From NCBI GenBank assembly GCA_021739695.1, contig JAIPBM010000004.1, positions 1 through 64,000 on the forward strand: a DNA stretch of 64,000 nucleotides, in the 5' to 3' direction. The notes beneath the pieces were generated by a model. That model saw nothing but the letters and a program-made list of their open reading frames with translations, was not told the origin of the DNA and ran no database searches. Numbering within the stretch: position 1 is the stretch's first letter; every line of letters starts with the position of its first letter. This document shows, piece by piece, positions 29,501 to 40,100 of this stretch. The stretch comes from Flavobacteriales bacterium (GTDB taxonomy: Bacteria; Bacteroidota; Bacteroidia; UBA10329). The translations under genes and the position numbers were made by a program.

Positions 29501-32107
29501 ACCGTGACTGTAAGTGCTTATGGAACGTATGTGTTCACTTGGACGGAAACCAACGGAATCTGTTCAGACAACGCTTCTGTTACAGTAAACTTCTATCAGC
29601 AGCCAGTAGCAAATGCGGGAACTGTTTCAAATCAGTGTGACCTAGACTTTACTTTCGGTGCTGTTCCAAGCATCGGGGTTGGAACTTGGACGTACACAGG
29701 CGCTGGTAACGCCACTTTTGCGCCAAGTGCCAATGATCCTGCAGCAACAGTTACTGTTGATGCAACAGGTTCATACACCTTTACTTGGACAGAAGATAAC
29801 AACGGTTGTACATCAAGTTCTTCTAGAACAATCGCTTTCAACGCACTGCCTACAGTTAGTTTTAGTGGATTGGCTGCACAATATTGCGTGAGCGTGACTT
29901 CACAGCAACCACTTGTTGGAACTCCAAGTGGAGGAACATTCAGTGGATTAGGAATAAGCGGTAACTCGTTCATTCCAAGTGCGGCAGGTGTTGGCACCAT
30001 TTTCATCACTTACACTTATACAGATGTGAACGGATGTACAGATAGCGAAACACAGTCGGTTGATGTTAATGGACTTCCAACTGTATCGTTCAGCGGCCTT
30101 GCAGCAAGCTACTGTGAAGACGATGCAGCGCCTTACGTTCTAACTGGTTCTCCTTCAGGAGGTGCTTTTGTTGGACCAGGAATGGCAAGTGGCTCATTCA
30201 CGCCATCAGTTGCAAACAACGGCACTCACAACATTACTTATACGTATGTTGATGCCTTCGGCTGCACAAGTTCTGATCAGCAGACCACGGTGGTTAACGA
30301 ACTCCCTGTGGTGTCATTCACTGGGCTATCCGCTACTTATTGTGAAGATGCTTCGAACGCAAATCTTACTGGAATTCCTGCTGGCGGAACGTTTGCCGGT
30401 CCTGGAATTGTAGGAAATGCATTCAGTCCGGTGGCAGCTGGCGTAGGAACACACACCATCGTTTACAGTTACACAGACGGAAACAGTTGCTCGAATACCT
30501 ATTCTCAGCAAGTTACTGTTAATGATGTTCCGCTTCCAGCCATCAGCCCTTCTGGAAACATTGAGATCTGTGCTGGTACTAGCGTTACGCTTGATGCAGG
30601 AAACGGATACGTACAGTATTCTTGGAGCACAAACCAAAACGGTCAATCCATTTCTGTGAATACCGCTGGAAGCTATCATGTCACAGTTACAACTGCTGGA
30701 GGTTGCGTAGGGACTTCGGCTGATGTTACAGTGATCGTCAATCAATTGCCGGTTGTTGATCTTGGTCCTGACACGGTGATCTGTACTGGTCACGTATTGA
30801 CGTTGGATGCAGGAAATGCTGGATCATCTTATAGCTGGTCTACATTTGAAATCACCCAAACGATCAACGTTACGACTTCTGGTTTATATGTAGCCAATGT
30901 GACCGATCAGAACGGTTGTGTTGGAACAGATAACGTAGCTGTAACTGCAAGTGATCTTCTTGATCCGATAATCGTTGCAAATGGACCGATAACTTTCTGT
31001 GCTGGTCAATCAGTAGTGCTGGATGCTGGAGCTGGATATGATAGTTATCTCTGGAGCACAGGTGCTACTACGCAAACCATTACCGTTAGCGGTGCAGGTC
31101 TTATTGAAGTAGAGGTAATGGATCAATTTGGTTGTGGCGGAACAGATGACGAAGTTGTTTCAGTTCTTCAATTGCCGAATGCGGTTATTCAACCAAGTGG
31201 ACCGATTGCGATCTGTAGTTCAGATACGATTACGCTTTCTGCAAGCAACACATTTGCTGCTTACAGCTGGAATCCTGGTGGAGCAACCTCAAGTTCCATT
31301 GATGTTTGGCAGTCTGGCTCTTACTCGGTAACGGTTACAGATCCGAACAATGGTTGTGTTGCAACATCCAATGTTGTTCAGGTAACAGTCAACAATTCAG
31401 CGCCTCCTGTTATTGTAGCCAGTGGTTCTGTTCAGTTCTGCGATGGTGGAAGCGTTAGTTTGAGTGTTGCGCCTGGTCCATACAACTCGTATCTGTGGAC
31501 AAGCGGTTCAACAACCCCATCAATTGTGGTTACAGAAACAGGAGATTACGGAGTAACTGTTCAGGATGCGAATGGCTGTACGGATAGTACGCTTTTGGGT
31601 AATCCGCTGCATGTAGAAGTTTGGGATCCACAACCAATTGCTGTACAGCAAGGTGATAGTATTGTTGTTACCAACGGACCATTCGATCAATATCAGTGGT
31701 ACTACAACGGTGGACCAGTTCCTGGAGCAACAGGACCGGTCATTCAACCAGCTCAAAGTGGTAATTACACAGTTCATGCCTGGGATTCGCACGATTGCGA
31801 GGGTGTTTCGTTCAACGTTGAATTCACATTCACTGGAATCGTTGATGTGAATGATATTTACGACATCAGTGTTTATCCGAACCCAACAAGAGGTATGGTT
31901 ACGTTGGTTGCCGACTTCGGAAAATCAGTTGATCTGGTAATGTCATTGAAAGATGTGACAGGCAGAAGCATCATTGTTCCTGAAACGCTCAATAATGTTT
32001 CTTCCATCCGAAGAGAAATTGACCTCGAAAGTCTATCAATGGGAGTTTACTACTTGCAATTGGTGACTGAAGAAGGCATGGTTGTCAAGCCGATAATTAG
32101 AGACTGA
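23504..32107 (+). CDS. Giant secreted T9SS type A protein: beta-helix, Gly-rich and PKD-like repeat domains (protein A)
   Basis: This 2867-residue protein starts with a signal peptide ending near ASAQ (residue 30). Residues 34-190 look like the start of a right-handed beta-helix (ADP repeats such as NNVIIEGGY and LQDLTIS). Residues about 200-485 are extremely Gly-rich, with one run of 17 consecutive Gly. A Cys-containing Ig-like region follows, then twelve units with a GG(D/N)ECDL(D/N)F motif and a TWTE-NG-C motif (nt 26890-29830), four SFxGLxxxYC units, several Ig-like domains with LWSTG motifs, and a T9SS type A sorting domain from VYPNPTRG (nt about 31868). Each repeat has two Cys, suggesting an internal disulfide. 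It should be surface-exposed or released. An adhesive or matrix function is inferred. Protein A' at 40560 shares its N-terminus. Confidence 0.93.
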   Translation: MKKYFTSQLFSCSLVSVFSFLLLTMTASAQQPCNIWYVAPGVVNSAGTPDNPTNIENAIAGVTGTRYYLKLKNGTYNISSIIELPNNVIIEGGYDVVGGEWVKTSNQVTNLVFSGVEQVDNDTRHVIGMRSASKSGWILQDLTISTTNASGNSTSGNGTTNYALYVASSSNYSIIRCVIDPGNGTTGLGDNNSGTYNSSWDGGNGGNGTNGGNGSNGECDGGTCDRGGDGGVGGNGGSGGSSPIGNTGGAGAGGGEAGAGGDENCVGADASCSGHSRTSWGQNGSQGLNGGTGGTGVGPGGAGGGQGARGCGGQGEEDNGDNAAAGGAGSNGTDGSTVASSLSTYFIPSYGTDGGGGGGGGGGGGGGGGAWDAGGSLGNDDGGGGGHGGGGGAGGGGGAKGGRGGGGSFGLYIASNGVGSVIDDSQLTTGTAGSGGAGGTGGLAGSRGSASTFSTSCGDNAGSGGDGGIGGTAGRGGNGGAGTAGTAYYFGKYLGSNPTFQGTTVGAASNTAGATYGSVPNATNIAVNYQNAQPCTNSEIVITKGSGSWALPSGAHFVNNLTSSTSQWNSGSSPATVYFDNSGAYDITANGGTYSSFVRVITSRPLPVISTLPSSICVGSTVSLATATSADQYEWLIYNDNQGPNGTLILNSASQNPGVSPPLSTAGTYWVRLRTKTECCGWSIPVFQQVIVHPFPSAPTLTSNTPLCAGSTLQLNVTAPIGGATYNWSGPESFSTTGTNPTRPNITLTQAGAYTATVTVNGCTSLTSGSTTVVVNPIPVLTATNNASTICSGTSTSISLNSTVGGSTYTWNTSVSGSITGATNASGFSGSSISQVLTNTGTTQGSVTYDIYPTANSCVGSTQTVTVNVNPLPVGTISGTTTICEGDATDLTFNFTVGTGPFSVQYTDGTTTYTLPSIYDGHTVSVSPSTSTTYNITQISDNNTCVNGVISSSAIITVNPAPNGTMSVVTPICFGEQTTITFNFTSGTSPFNINFTDGVTNFSLTGVNDGDTYMVTPPTSVTYSYTSITDGNSCARTSGFAGSAQVIVNPLPTVSFTGLASDYCETGASVTLTGNQAPGGTFSGTGVTDLANGTATFSPGAASIGNNTVTYTFTDINTCTNSIDQIANVDEQPVANAGAAGNECDLDFTFAAVPTVGLGSWTLVSGAGNAFFSNASSPTSSVQVTAYGTYVFEWREVNGECSDSQQVTVNFYQQPTVTLGADRDECQLTYSLTPTTNISVTSYQWTQISGPTAVIVDDAAPVASIVTSGTPGVYVFEVTVTVNGCSASSQVAITQVVAPIADAGSGGDECDLNFNLNATPSVGVGTWTQTGGPGFVNFIPNNHTANATVTVSQYGNYQFTWTEDLLNCSDAASITVNFYQQPVANPGSGGNECDLDFVFSAVPSVGNGTWSQVSGPGTSSFVDATNATTTVAVSSIGQYVFQWEEVNGTCSDAGTVTVNFFEQPVANAGFGGGECDLDFQLGATPSVGVGGWTASGPGTITFSPSASDPNAVATVSAYGIYIFTWSEDNFGCTDNASITVNFDQQTNANAGIGGDECDLNFTFTGSPSIGTGTWTAQGPGNAFYSNPNSPTATVTVDTYGSYLFTWTETNGNCTAVDQVSVNFYQQPVANAGLGGQECNLNFQFAAIPSVGNGLWLQTNGPGASTFVVDSDPNTIVTVDQYGTYTYTWTETNGVCSDNATVVVDFYEQPVADAGTGGDECDLDFVLNGTASVGVGLWTASGPGTATFSDDLDPNSTVTVSTYGTYTFTWTEINGTCSDAASVTVHFYQQPVAVAGLGGDECDVNFLTSAVPSVGTGMWSQTSGPGNSTFSNASSAINVITVDTYGTYDFTWTETNGTCVDFRSMTVNFYEQPNANAGLGGDECDLDFTLAATASVGTGAWTYTGPGTATFGSPTAASTVVTVSQSGAYTFTWTETNGVCSDADAVTVNFYDQPVADPGTGGDECDLNFTFNGTASYGTGVWTYTGPGTASFTSASSVTSTVTVSAYGTYVFTWTETNGICSDNASVTVNFYQQPVANAGTVSNQCDLDFTFGAVPSIGVGTWTYTGAGNATFAPSANDPAATVTVDATGSYTFTWTEDNNGCTSSSSRTIAFNALPTVSFSGLAAQYCVSVTSQQPLVGTPSGGTFSGLGISGNSFIPSAAGVGTIFITYTYTDVNGCTDSETQSVDVNGLPTVSFSGLAASYCEDDAAPYVLTGSPSGGAFVGPGMASGSFTPSVANNGTHNITYTYVDAFGCTSSDQQTTVVNELPVVSFTGLSATYCEDASNANLTGIPAGGTFAGPGIVGNAFSPVAAGVGTHTIVYSYTDGNSCSNTYSQQVTVNDVPLPAISPSGNIEICAGTSVTLDAGNGYVQYSWSTNQNGQSISVNTAGSYHVTVTTAGGCVGTSADVTVIVNQLPVVDLGPDTVICTGHVLTLDAGNAGSSYSWSTFEITQTINVTTSGLYVANVTDQNGCVGTDNVAVTASDLLDPIIVANGPITFCAGQSVVLDAGAGYDSYLWSTGATTQTITVSGAGLIEVEVMDQFGCGGTDDEVVSVLQLPNAVIQPSGPIAICSSDTITLSASNTFAAYSWNPGGATSSSIDVWQSGSYSVTVTDPNNGCVATSNVVQVTVNNSAPPVIVASGSVQFCDGGSVSLSVAPGPYNSYLWTSGSTTPSIVVTETGDYGVTVQDANGCTDSTLLGNPLHVEVWDPQPIAVQQGDSIVVTNGPFDQYQWYYNGGPVPGATGPVIQPAQSGNYTVHAWDSHDCEGVSFNVEFTFTGIVDVNDIYDISVYPNPTRGMVTLVADFGKSVDLVMSLKDVTGRSIIVPETLNNVSSIRREIDLESLSMGVYYLQLVTEEGMVVKPIIRD
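24100..24965 (+). repeat. Gly-rich low-complexity coding region with GGT/GGC/GGA triplet runs
   Basis: This part of protein A encodes mostly Gly with interspersed Asn, Ala, Ser, Asp and Thr. The densest tract, at about 24560-24612, is almost pure GGN triplets. It is not a strict collagen G-X-Y pattern and looks more like PGRS-type glycine-rich beta structure. Changes by whole triplets would stay in frame. Confidence 0.9.
26890..29830 (+). repeat. Twelve PKD-like GGDECDLDF repeats in protein A
   Basis: Twelve units of about 80 residues each run from QPVANAG through (D/N)EC(D/N)L(D/N)F, PSVGxGxWT, GPGxATF and TWTExNGxCSD to VNFY. The first, second and last units are the most divergent. The same unit occurs nine times in the 34192-40458 protein. 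Confidence 0.9.
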
Positions 32108-32135
32108 TAGCCGTTTGGTGTATCAATGAAATTTG

Positions 32136-32168
32136 AAAGCGGGGTTCAGAAATGAACCCCGCTTTTTT
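32136..32168 (+). terminator. Intrinsic terminator after protein A
   Basis: A stem of AAAGCGGGGTTC with its complement GAACCCCGCTTT, loop AGAAAT, runs into a T stretch about 30 bases after the protein A stop. Confidence 0.93.
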
Positions 32169-32214
32169 ATTGGTTTAGTTTCATCTGATAAGATGTTCGT
32201 ATTACCTTCAATTC

Positions 32215-34044
32215 ATGAAACATCGTTTTTGGATTTTCATTTCCTCCTTGTTTGTAGTCTCATTACCTGCAACCGGACAAGTTCTTTTTGAAGAACTTTC
32301 TGGTACTATGGGTATTACTCACATGCACCGGTCATTCAAATATTTGGGTGGAGGAGTTGCTGTTTTTGATTTCGATAATGATGGCTGGCAAGACGTATAT
32401 CTTACTGGTGGACAGAATTCAGATAAACTGCTTCATAATTTGGGAAATGGCCAGTTTGAAGATGTGACCATCCAGTCCGGCATCGGTGCTTTTTCGCAGA
32501 CTTTCACGTTTGGGGTGACAACAGGAGATATTGATAACGATGGCTATCGCGATATTTTGGTGACAACTGAATTTGGAAGTCAAAGTATCATGCTTCGCAA
32601 TCAGGGTAACGGAACGTTTACAGCATTGCCTAATGCAATAAATGATGGCACAACTTGGAAAACGGCCGCTTCTTTTGGGGATGTAAATAATGATGGGTTG
32701 CTCGATGTGTACATAACTTCCTATGTTTTTCAATCGGGTTTTATACAAGATGGAGTAGGAACGGTTATTGGGTTTGCTCACGATTGTAGTCCTAATATGT
32801 TGTTCTTGAACAATGGAAACTTGACGTTTACGGATGTTTCAGGTACTTATGGAGTGAATAATGAAGGCTGCGCGTTAGCAACTGCATTTACCGATTTTGA
32901 CAACGATAGGGACATGGACCTTATGTTGGCTAACGATTTTGGAGCATGGGTTCAACCAAGCGCACTATTTGAAAATGAATTACCAATAGCGCAACTAGCG
33001 GATATAAGTGTACAGTCCGATATGGACCTATCGATTTACGGGATGGGAATAGCCATTGGCGATTATGATAAAGATGGCGATCTGGATTATTACCAGACCA
33101 ACCTAGGCAGAAACGTGCTGAGTCGGAATGACAATGGATGGTTTGCAGATGTAACCACAGAAGCAAACTGCGAAAATGATTCGACAGGACAACTACTGAA
33201 TACAAGTTGGGGAAGCTTCTTTTTTGATGCCGATAATGATTCGTGGCCTGATCTGTTTGTGTCAAATGGAGAGATCAACTCGGCCGATATCATTGCCAAT
33301 GTATTGAGAGACCCGAATAAGTTGTTCCTCAATAATGGAGACGGCACTTTTACAGATATATCGGATGTGGCAGAAGTTTCATCTACCCTGAGGGGAAGGG
33401 GAGCCGCCTATGGCGATTTTGATAACGATGGTAGGCTGGACCTATTTGTAAATAATATTCACAAGGATAACGATTCGACCCATTTTGAATATTACCATAA
33501 TATATCGGAAGTTGGAAACTGGATTGCATTCAAACTCCACGGAACTCAAAGTAATAGAGATGCCTTCGGTTCACACATCCGTTTGGTTCAGAATGGAGTA
33601 TCCGTGTTAGCAGAAGTTGATGGTGGTTCTTCTCACGCTTCGCAGAACTCATCTGTTGTCCATTTTGGGCTTGGTGAAAATACAGTGGTTGATTCTGTCA
33701 TCGTCAGTTTTCCAAGTGGCATCGATCGCATATTCACAAATGTGGAAGCAAACCAGATTCATCAAGTGTATGAGGATATCACCATAGGTGTTCACTCAAA
33801 TGCTGATGAGTTTGATGAATTAATTGTGGTCAATACTGGTTCAAACCCAATAATCAGATCGTCTAGATCAAATGAAGTGTCGATTGCGTTGTTCGATATT
33901 TCAGGACGGATGGTTCATTCAGCAAGTATCCACTTAGACAATGGAGACAATCTCATGCAATTGCCCGATTTGTCATCAGGTGTTTATTTACTTCGCTTGA
34001 CAACGAGATCGATACATACTACAAATCGAATATTCATCAAGTAA
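32215..34044 (+). CDS. Secreted VCBS/FG-GAP and ASPIC/UnbV protein with T9SS type A tail
   Basis: A 609-residue protein with a signal peptide ending near ATGQ (residue 22). Seven calcium-loop-type repeats of the D-x-D-N-D-G kind are visible (FDFDNDGWQD, GDIDNDGYRD, GDVNNDGLLD, TDFDNDRDMD, GDYDKDGDLD, FDADNDSWPD, GDFDNDGRLD), matching an integrin-like FG-GAP/VCBS propeller. An ASPIC/UnbV domain follows at about 430-515 (GSHIRLVQNG, then GGSSHASQ). The last 70 residues (ALFDISGRMV, then LSSGVYLLRL) are a T9SS type A sorting domain. This architecture is common in marine and freshwater Bacteroidota and is associated with extracellular binding; the ligand is unknown. It sits between the two halves of the A-B protein array and is read in the same direction. 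Confidence 0.92.
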   Translation: MKHRFWIFISSLFVVSLPATGQVLFEELSGTMGITHMHRSFKYLGGGVAVFDFDNDGWQDVYLTGGQNSDKLLHNLGNGQFEDVTIQSGIGAFSQTFTFGVTTGDIDNDGYRDILVTTEFGSQSIMLRNQGNGTFTALPNAINDGTTWKTAASFGDVNNDGLLDVYITSYVFQSGFIQDGVGTVIGFAHDCSPNMLFLNNGNLTFTDVSGTYGVNNEGCALATAFTDFDNDRDMDLMLANDFGAWVQPSALFENELPIAQLADISVQSDMDLSIYGMGIAIGDYDKDGDLDYYQTNLGRNVLSRNDNGWFADVTTEANCENDSTGQLLNTSWGSFFFDADNDSWPDLFVSNGEINSADIIANVLRDPNKLFLNNGDGTFTDISDVAEVSSTLRGRGAAYGDFDNDGRLDLFVNNIHKDNDSTHFEYYHNISEVGNWIAFKLHGTQSNRDAFGSHIRLVQNGVSVLAEVDGGSSHASQNSSVVHFGLGENTVVDSVIVSFPSGIDRIFTNVEANQIHQVYEDITIGVHSNADEFDELIVVNTGSNPIIRSSRSNEVSIALFDISGRMVHSASIHLDNGDNLMQLPDLSSGVYLLRLTTRSIHTTNRIFIK

Positions 34045-34191
34045 TTGAATCGTTGCCTTCATATTGCAGATGATTCGCTTAGTTATTTCAATTGATCGAC
34101 TAACGGAGGCGTTCGTTCGATTTAATGTATATTTTTACTGATCTGGCACTTTTATGACAATTGTCCGAAAAAATTATTTGAGACCATTCAC

Positions 34192-37100
34192 ATGAAGAAC
34201 ATTTATTCATTTCTATTCGTTTTCACTGCCTTTGCAAGTGTCTCGAGTGCTCAACAAGTGACTCAGACTTGGAGTGCACCAAGTTCGGTTACTATCGATA
34301 ATGTAGGGAACTATGGCTACTCGGCTCCCGCGGTTACATTCAATCAAGGGCAGTTTACCTCAGGTTGCCGAGTATCTGATGTAGATGTGATTATCAATTG
34401 GGCGAAGACAGATGGAACTTGTTCTGCGCCAACTGGCGGTAGTTCTTATCACGAAGAAACAAGCTTTAGGATTGATGGGCCAACAGGGAATGAGGTTTTG
34501 GCTCAACCTGCTACTTGGTCTGGTAATGCCACGACCAATAATGTTATTACAACCTTCAATCAAGGGTCCACCATTCCATCTGGAACGCCCGCAACTGGAA
34601 CTTATGGTCCGAACAATGGAAATCTTGACAATTACATTGGTGATGTGCCGTTCGGTAATTGGAATTTAAGGGTTGGTGACAACGATATTGACGATCCGGT
34701 TTGCTTGGTGTCCTATTCTGTGAGAATTACGACTTCTACAGATACGGATTCTCCCGTTTTTACTTCCGCCCCATCAAATTTCAATGTAAATACGGATCCA
34801 GGTAACTGTACTGCGGTTGTCACCTGGCCAACTCCGGTAGCTACTGATCAATGTTCGGTTACCTTATCGCAAACAGCAGGTCTTCCAAGCGGAAGCGCTT
34901 TCCCGATTGGAACATCTACTGTAACCTATCAGGCGGTTGATCCTTATTCACATGTCACTACACATTCGTTTACAGTTACGGTTACAGATAATCAAAACCC
35001 AACTGTGGCCTGTCCTGTAAACCCTAGTGCCAATGCTCCAAGTGGAAACTGTGCAGCTAACGTGAGTTTCACAACCCCAACCCCATCTGATAACTGTCCG
35101 GGTGCTACCGTAGCTCAAATTGCAGGCCCAACAAGCGGTTCGAGTTTCCCTGTTGGAAACACTACTGTTACGTTCCGAGCAACAGATGCTGCTGGCAACA
35201 CAGGTGATTGTTCTTTTCAGGTTGAGGTTCTCGATATTGAAGACCCTGCTATTAGTTGCCCAGCAAACATCAATACTGTGTCTACCAATGGTAGCTGTGG
35301 AGCTCTGGTTACTTATTCTACACCTGTTGGAACTGATAATTGTTCTGGTGTGCAAACCGTCCTCACTGCAGGTTATCCTACTGGATTATCCTTTCCGTCA
35401 GGAACTACAACGGTCACATACTTGGCTATTGATGCATCAGGCAATCAAAATGATTGTTCATTTACGGTAACAGTAGATCCTGTGCCTAATGGAACACTGT
35501 CTTTGCCTCCTACATCTGTATGTCAAGGAAATCCAACTGACATCACATTCACTTTTTCCTCTGGTTCTGGTCCCTTTAATGTTTCGTTTACAGACGGTAT
35601 TTCAGTTTTCACTGTCAACGGAGTTCAAAGTGGCGACACGTACACGATTGTACCGCCAACCTCCGTTACTTACAGCTATACTTCTATTCAAGACGCAACA
35701 GGTTGCGCTCGAACCTCTGGGTTTTTGGGGACAGCATCTGTTGTAGTAACGCCTATTCCGGTAGTTAACTTTAGTGGATTGGATCAAGTTTATTGTGTGT
35801 CTGATGCCGATGTGACGCTCACGGGAAATCAAAATGGAGGTTCATTCTCAGGTACTGGAATTGCTCCATTAGGTACTGGTACTGCGACTTTTAGCCCTTC
35901 TGGTGCAGGGCCAACTGGACCGTACGATATAACATATGAATTCACCGATATAAATGGATGTACTGATTCTCAAGTGCAACAGGTTTCGGTTGACGCTCAG
36001 CCTGTAGCAGATGCTGGCGCTGGTGGTGATGAGTGTGATCTGGATTTTACTTTTTCTGCTGTTCCAACAGTAGGTGTTGGAACTTGGACAACGGTCAGTG
36101 GTCCTGGATTGCCATTTTTCTCTGACATCAATAGTGCAACATCAATAGTGCAAGTTTCTGCGGTTGGTACTTATGTTTTCAGATGGACCGAAGTAAATGG
36201 CGAATGTTCCGATTTTGATGAAGTTACGGTCAATTTCTATCAAGTTCCATCTCCAAATCCAGGATTTGGAGGAGCTGAGTGTGACCTGAACTTTCAATTA
36301 GGGGCTACGCCAAGTGTCGGTGTTGGCACATGGTCAGCAATTGGTCCTGGAACAGCGACATTTACTCCAGATGCCAACGATCCAAATGCGGTGGTTGATG
36401 TTGATACATACGGGACCTATTCTCTGATATGGACCGAGGACAACAACGGCTGTTCTAATTCAGCTTCTATTTCTGTGGTCTTTGATCAACTGGCAGTGTC
36501 GAATGCCGGGTCAGGTGGCGATGAGTGCGATTTGAATTTCACTTTTTCTGCAGTGCCAAGCGTAGGAACGGGAGTTTGGACAGCAACAGGGCCTGGTGCT
36601 GTTACGTACAGTTCTCCGAATAGTCCTACAGCCACCGCTACGGTAAGTAATGACGGAACATACGTGTTCACTTGGACTGAGACCAGTGGTAATTGTGTTT
36701 CTGTAGATCAGGTAACCGTAAATTTCTATCAACAACCAGTTGCGAATGCAGGGTCTGGTGGAGATGAATGTGACCTTGACTTTGCTTTAAATGCAATCGC
36801 TAGCTCAGGTACTGGAACATGGACGTCATCTGATCCTGGAAACACAACATTTTCGAATGCATCAAGCCCTACATCAACCGTATCGGTTTCACAATATGGC
36901 ACTTACGACTTTACTTGGACAGAGGTCAATGGGACTTGCAGTGACGCTGCAACTATAACGGTTAATTTCTACGAACAACCAACCGCAAATGCGGGATTGG
37001 GAGGAGACGAATGTGATTTGGATTTCACTTTCACTGGTGTCGCTTCTGTCGGGGTTGGACTTTGGACTTCTGTTGGACCTGGAACGGCAAGTTTTACAAA

Positions 37101-40100
37101 CGATCTTGATGCGACTACAGATGTTACTGTATCGGCTTATGGAACTTACACCTTCACTTGGAATGAGATCAATGGAACCTGTTCAGATGCAGCTTCCGTT
37201 ACCGTTAATTTCTATGAGCAACCAGTGGCCGATGCTGGAACTGGCGGTGATGAATGTGATCTGAACTTCCTGTTAGTTTCTACTCCGAGTGTTGGTCTAG
37301 GTGTTTGGTCAATTACCAGCGGACCTGGAGTTGCAACGTTTAATAATGCAGTTTCTCCCGTTTCTCTGGTAACCGTAGATACGTACGGCTCTTATGAGTT
37401 TACTTGGACAGAAACAAATGGAAGTTGTTCGGACGCATCAACAGTAACTGTGAACTTTTACCAGCAGCCTGTTGCAGATGCTGGAAATGGAGGTAACGAA
37501 TGTGATCTTGACTTTGTGCTCTCGGCAGTGCCTAGCTATGGAAATGGATTGTGGACTTCTTCTGGACCAGGTTCTGCTTCATTCCTTGATGATGCTGATC
37601 CGAACACCGCCGTTACTGTTACTCAATCAGGAGCTTACACGTTTACTTGGACTGAAACGAACGGTTCTTGCGTTGATTCGGATGATGTTCAAGTTAATCT
37701 CTACGATCAACCAGTTGCTGATGCTGGGCAAGGAGGTGATGAATGTGACCTTAATTTCACTTTTTCGGGAGTATCTAGTTTTGGTACAGGAACATGGACC
37801 TACACTGGTGCTGGAAATGCCTTTTTCAGCAATGCAAATAGTGCGACTGGAGCTGTTACTGTAGATACGTACGGTTCGTACGATTTTACATGGACCGAGG
37901 TTAACGGAATATGTTCGGACGCAGCTACAATTACTGTTAATTTCTATCAACAGCCGGTAGCCAATGCTGGTAATGGAGGTTCAGAATGTGATCTTGACTT
38001 TAACCTTAATGCAACTGCAAGTGTGGGTGTAGGAACTTGGACTTTCACCGGACCAGGGTCTGCTACCTTTTCTCCAGATGGAAACACACCAAATGCAATT
38101 GTCACTGTGGATGCGACTGGACAGTACACATTTACTTGGACGGAAAACAATAGTGGATGTTCTGACTCTGAGGATGTGATTGTTGTCTTCAATCCGCTAC
38201 CAGTTGTCTCGTTCTCTGGTCTTTTGCCAAATTACTGCATTGATCAAACGTCTCCTGTTGCTTTGACCGGGTCGCCAGCTGGAGGAACCTTTTCAGGTCT
38301 TGGCATTAGTGGAAATAGCTTTGTGCCTTCTATAGCTGGAGTTGGAACAATTTTTATCACTTACACTTACACAGATCTAAACGGCTGCACGGATAGCGAA
38401 ACTCAAGCTGTTGATGTAAATGGACTTCCAGTGGTATCTTTCACGGGATTGTCTATGGCTTATTGTGAAGATGACGCGACCTCTTACACTCTTACAGGTG
38501 TTCCTGCCGGTGGAAACTTCAGTGGTTTAGGAATAAGCGGAAATGACTTCGTGCCTGTAAACGCGGGAGCGGGAATTCATACCGTCACTTACACTTACTC
38601 CGACCCATTCGGATGTACGAGTTTTGAAGACCAATCGGTCACTATCAATGAACTTCCGGTCGTATCGTTCACTGGATTGGCTGCTAGTTATTGTGAGAAT
38701 GCTTCAAATGCTTCTCTGGTTGGGAATCCCGTTGGTGGAACATTCTCCGGAACAGGAATTATCGGAAGCGCCTTCAGCCCAGTTGCTGCTGGTGTTGGTC
38801 TTCATACTGTTACGTACACATATACTGATGTGAATGGCTGTACAAATAGTATTGATCAGCAAGTACAAGTAAATGACTTACCGCTTCCTGTCATTACACC
38901 TGGAGGTGTTTCAGAGATATGTGCAGGAAGCAACCTTGTCTTGAATGCTGGAGGTGGTTATTCGGTTTATAATTGGAGTAATAGCACGAACGGCCAAACC
39001 ACTACGATCACCCAAGCTGGATCGTACAATGTGATCGTGACTTCAGATGAAGGGTGTTCTGGAACATCGGCTCCAATTCAAGTAGTCGTTAATCAGCCAC
39101 CTGTGGTGGATCTTGGAAATGACACAACGATATGTACTGGTCAAGTATTGAACTTGAATGCTGGTAACAATGGAGCTACATATTTATGGTCAACAACGGA
39201 AATCACTCAATCAATAAATGTGACAACCACAGGAGCATTTACAGTTCAAGTAACTGATGGAAATGGGTGCATTGGAACGGATGACGTGGCCGTTACTGTA
39301 AGTAATCTTTTAGATCCTGTAATTGTTGCCAGCGGGCCACTGAGTTTCTGCGATGGAGAGAGCGTAACGCTTGATGGTGGCTCAGGATATTTTACCTACC
39401 TCTGGAGCACGGGAGAACAGACATCAACTATCGATGTCAATACATCGGGCGTAGTAGAACTTCAAGTTTGGGATCAATTTGGTTGTGGCGGAAGCGATGA
39501 AGCAATAGTGTCCGTTCTTCAGCTACCTAATGCTGTGATTTCTCCAGCCGGGCCAATCGCAGTTTGCAGCGGTGATTCGGTTGTTCTCTCTGCTAGTTCC
39601 AATTTTGCCAACTACGACTGGAGCCCAAATGGTGAGGGAACTTCTTCCATAACGGTTACTCAATCTGGGACTTATGCAGTAACTGTTCAGGATCCGAATA
39701 ATGGGTGTGAGGCGACTTCTTCTCCTGTTCAGGTAACGATAAACATTTCTATTCCACCTACAATTGTAGCTAGTGGTGCCACTGAATTTTGTAATGGAGA
39801 AAGCGTAAGCTTATCGGTTCAGCCCGGTCCATATAATTCATACTTATGGTCCACAGGTTCAACCACTCCGTCAATTGTTGTAACTCATACTGGGGACATT
39901 TCAGTCACTGTACTTGATGCCAACAATTGTCTGGACAGTACTCTACTCGGAAATCCAATTCATATAGAAGTTTGGGAACCGCAGCCAATTGCAATGCAGC
40001 AGGGAGATAGCGTAGTTGTGACTAACGGACCGTTTAATCAATATCAATGGTATTTGAATGGAGGTCCTATTCCTGGAGCTACTGCAGACGTTTATGTCCC

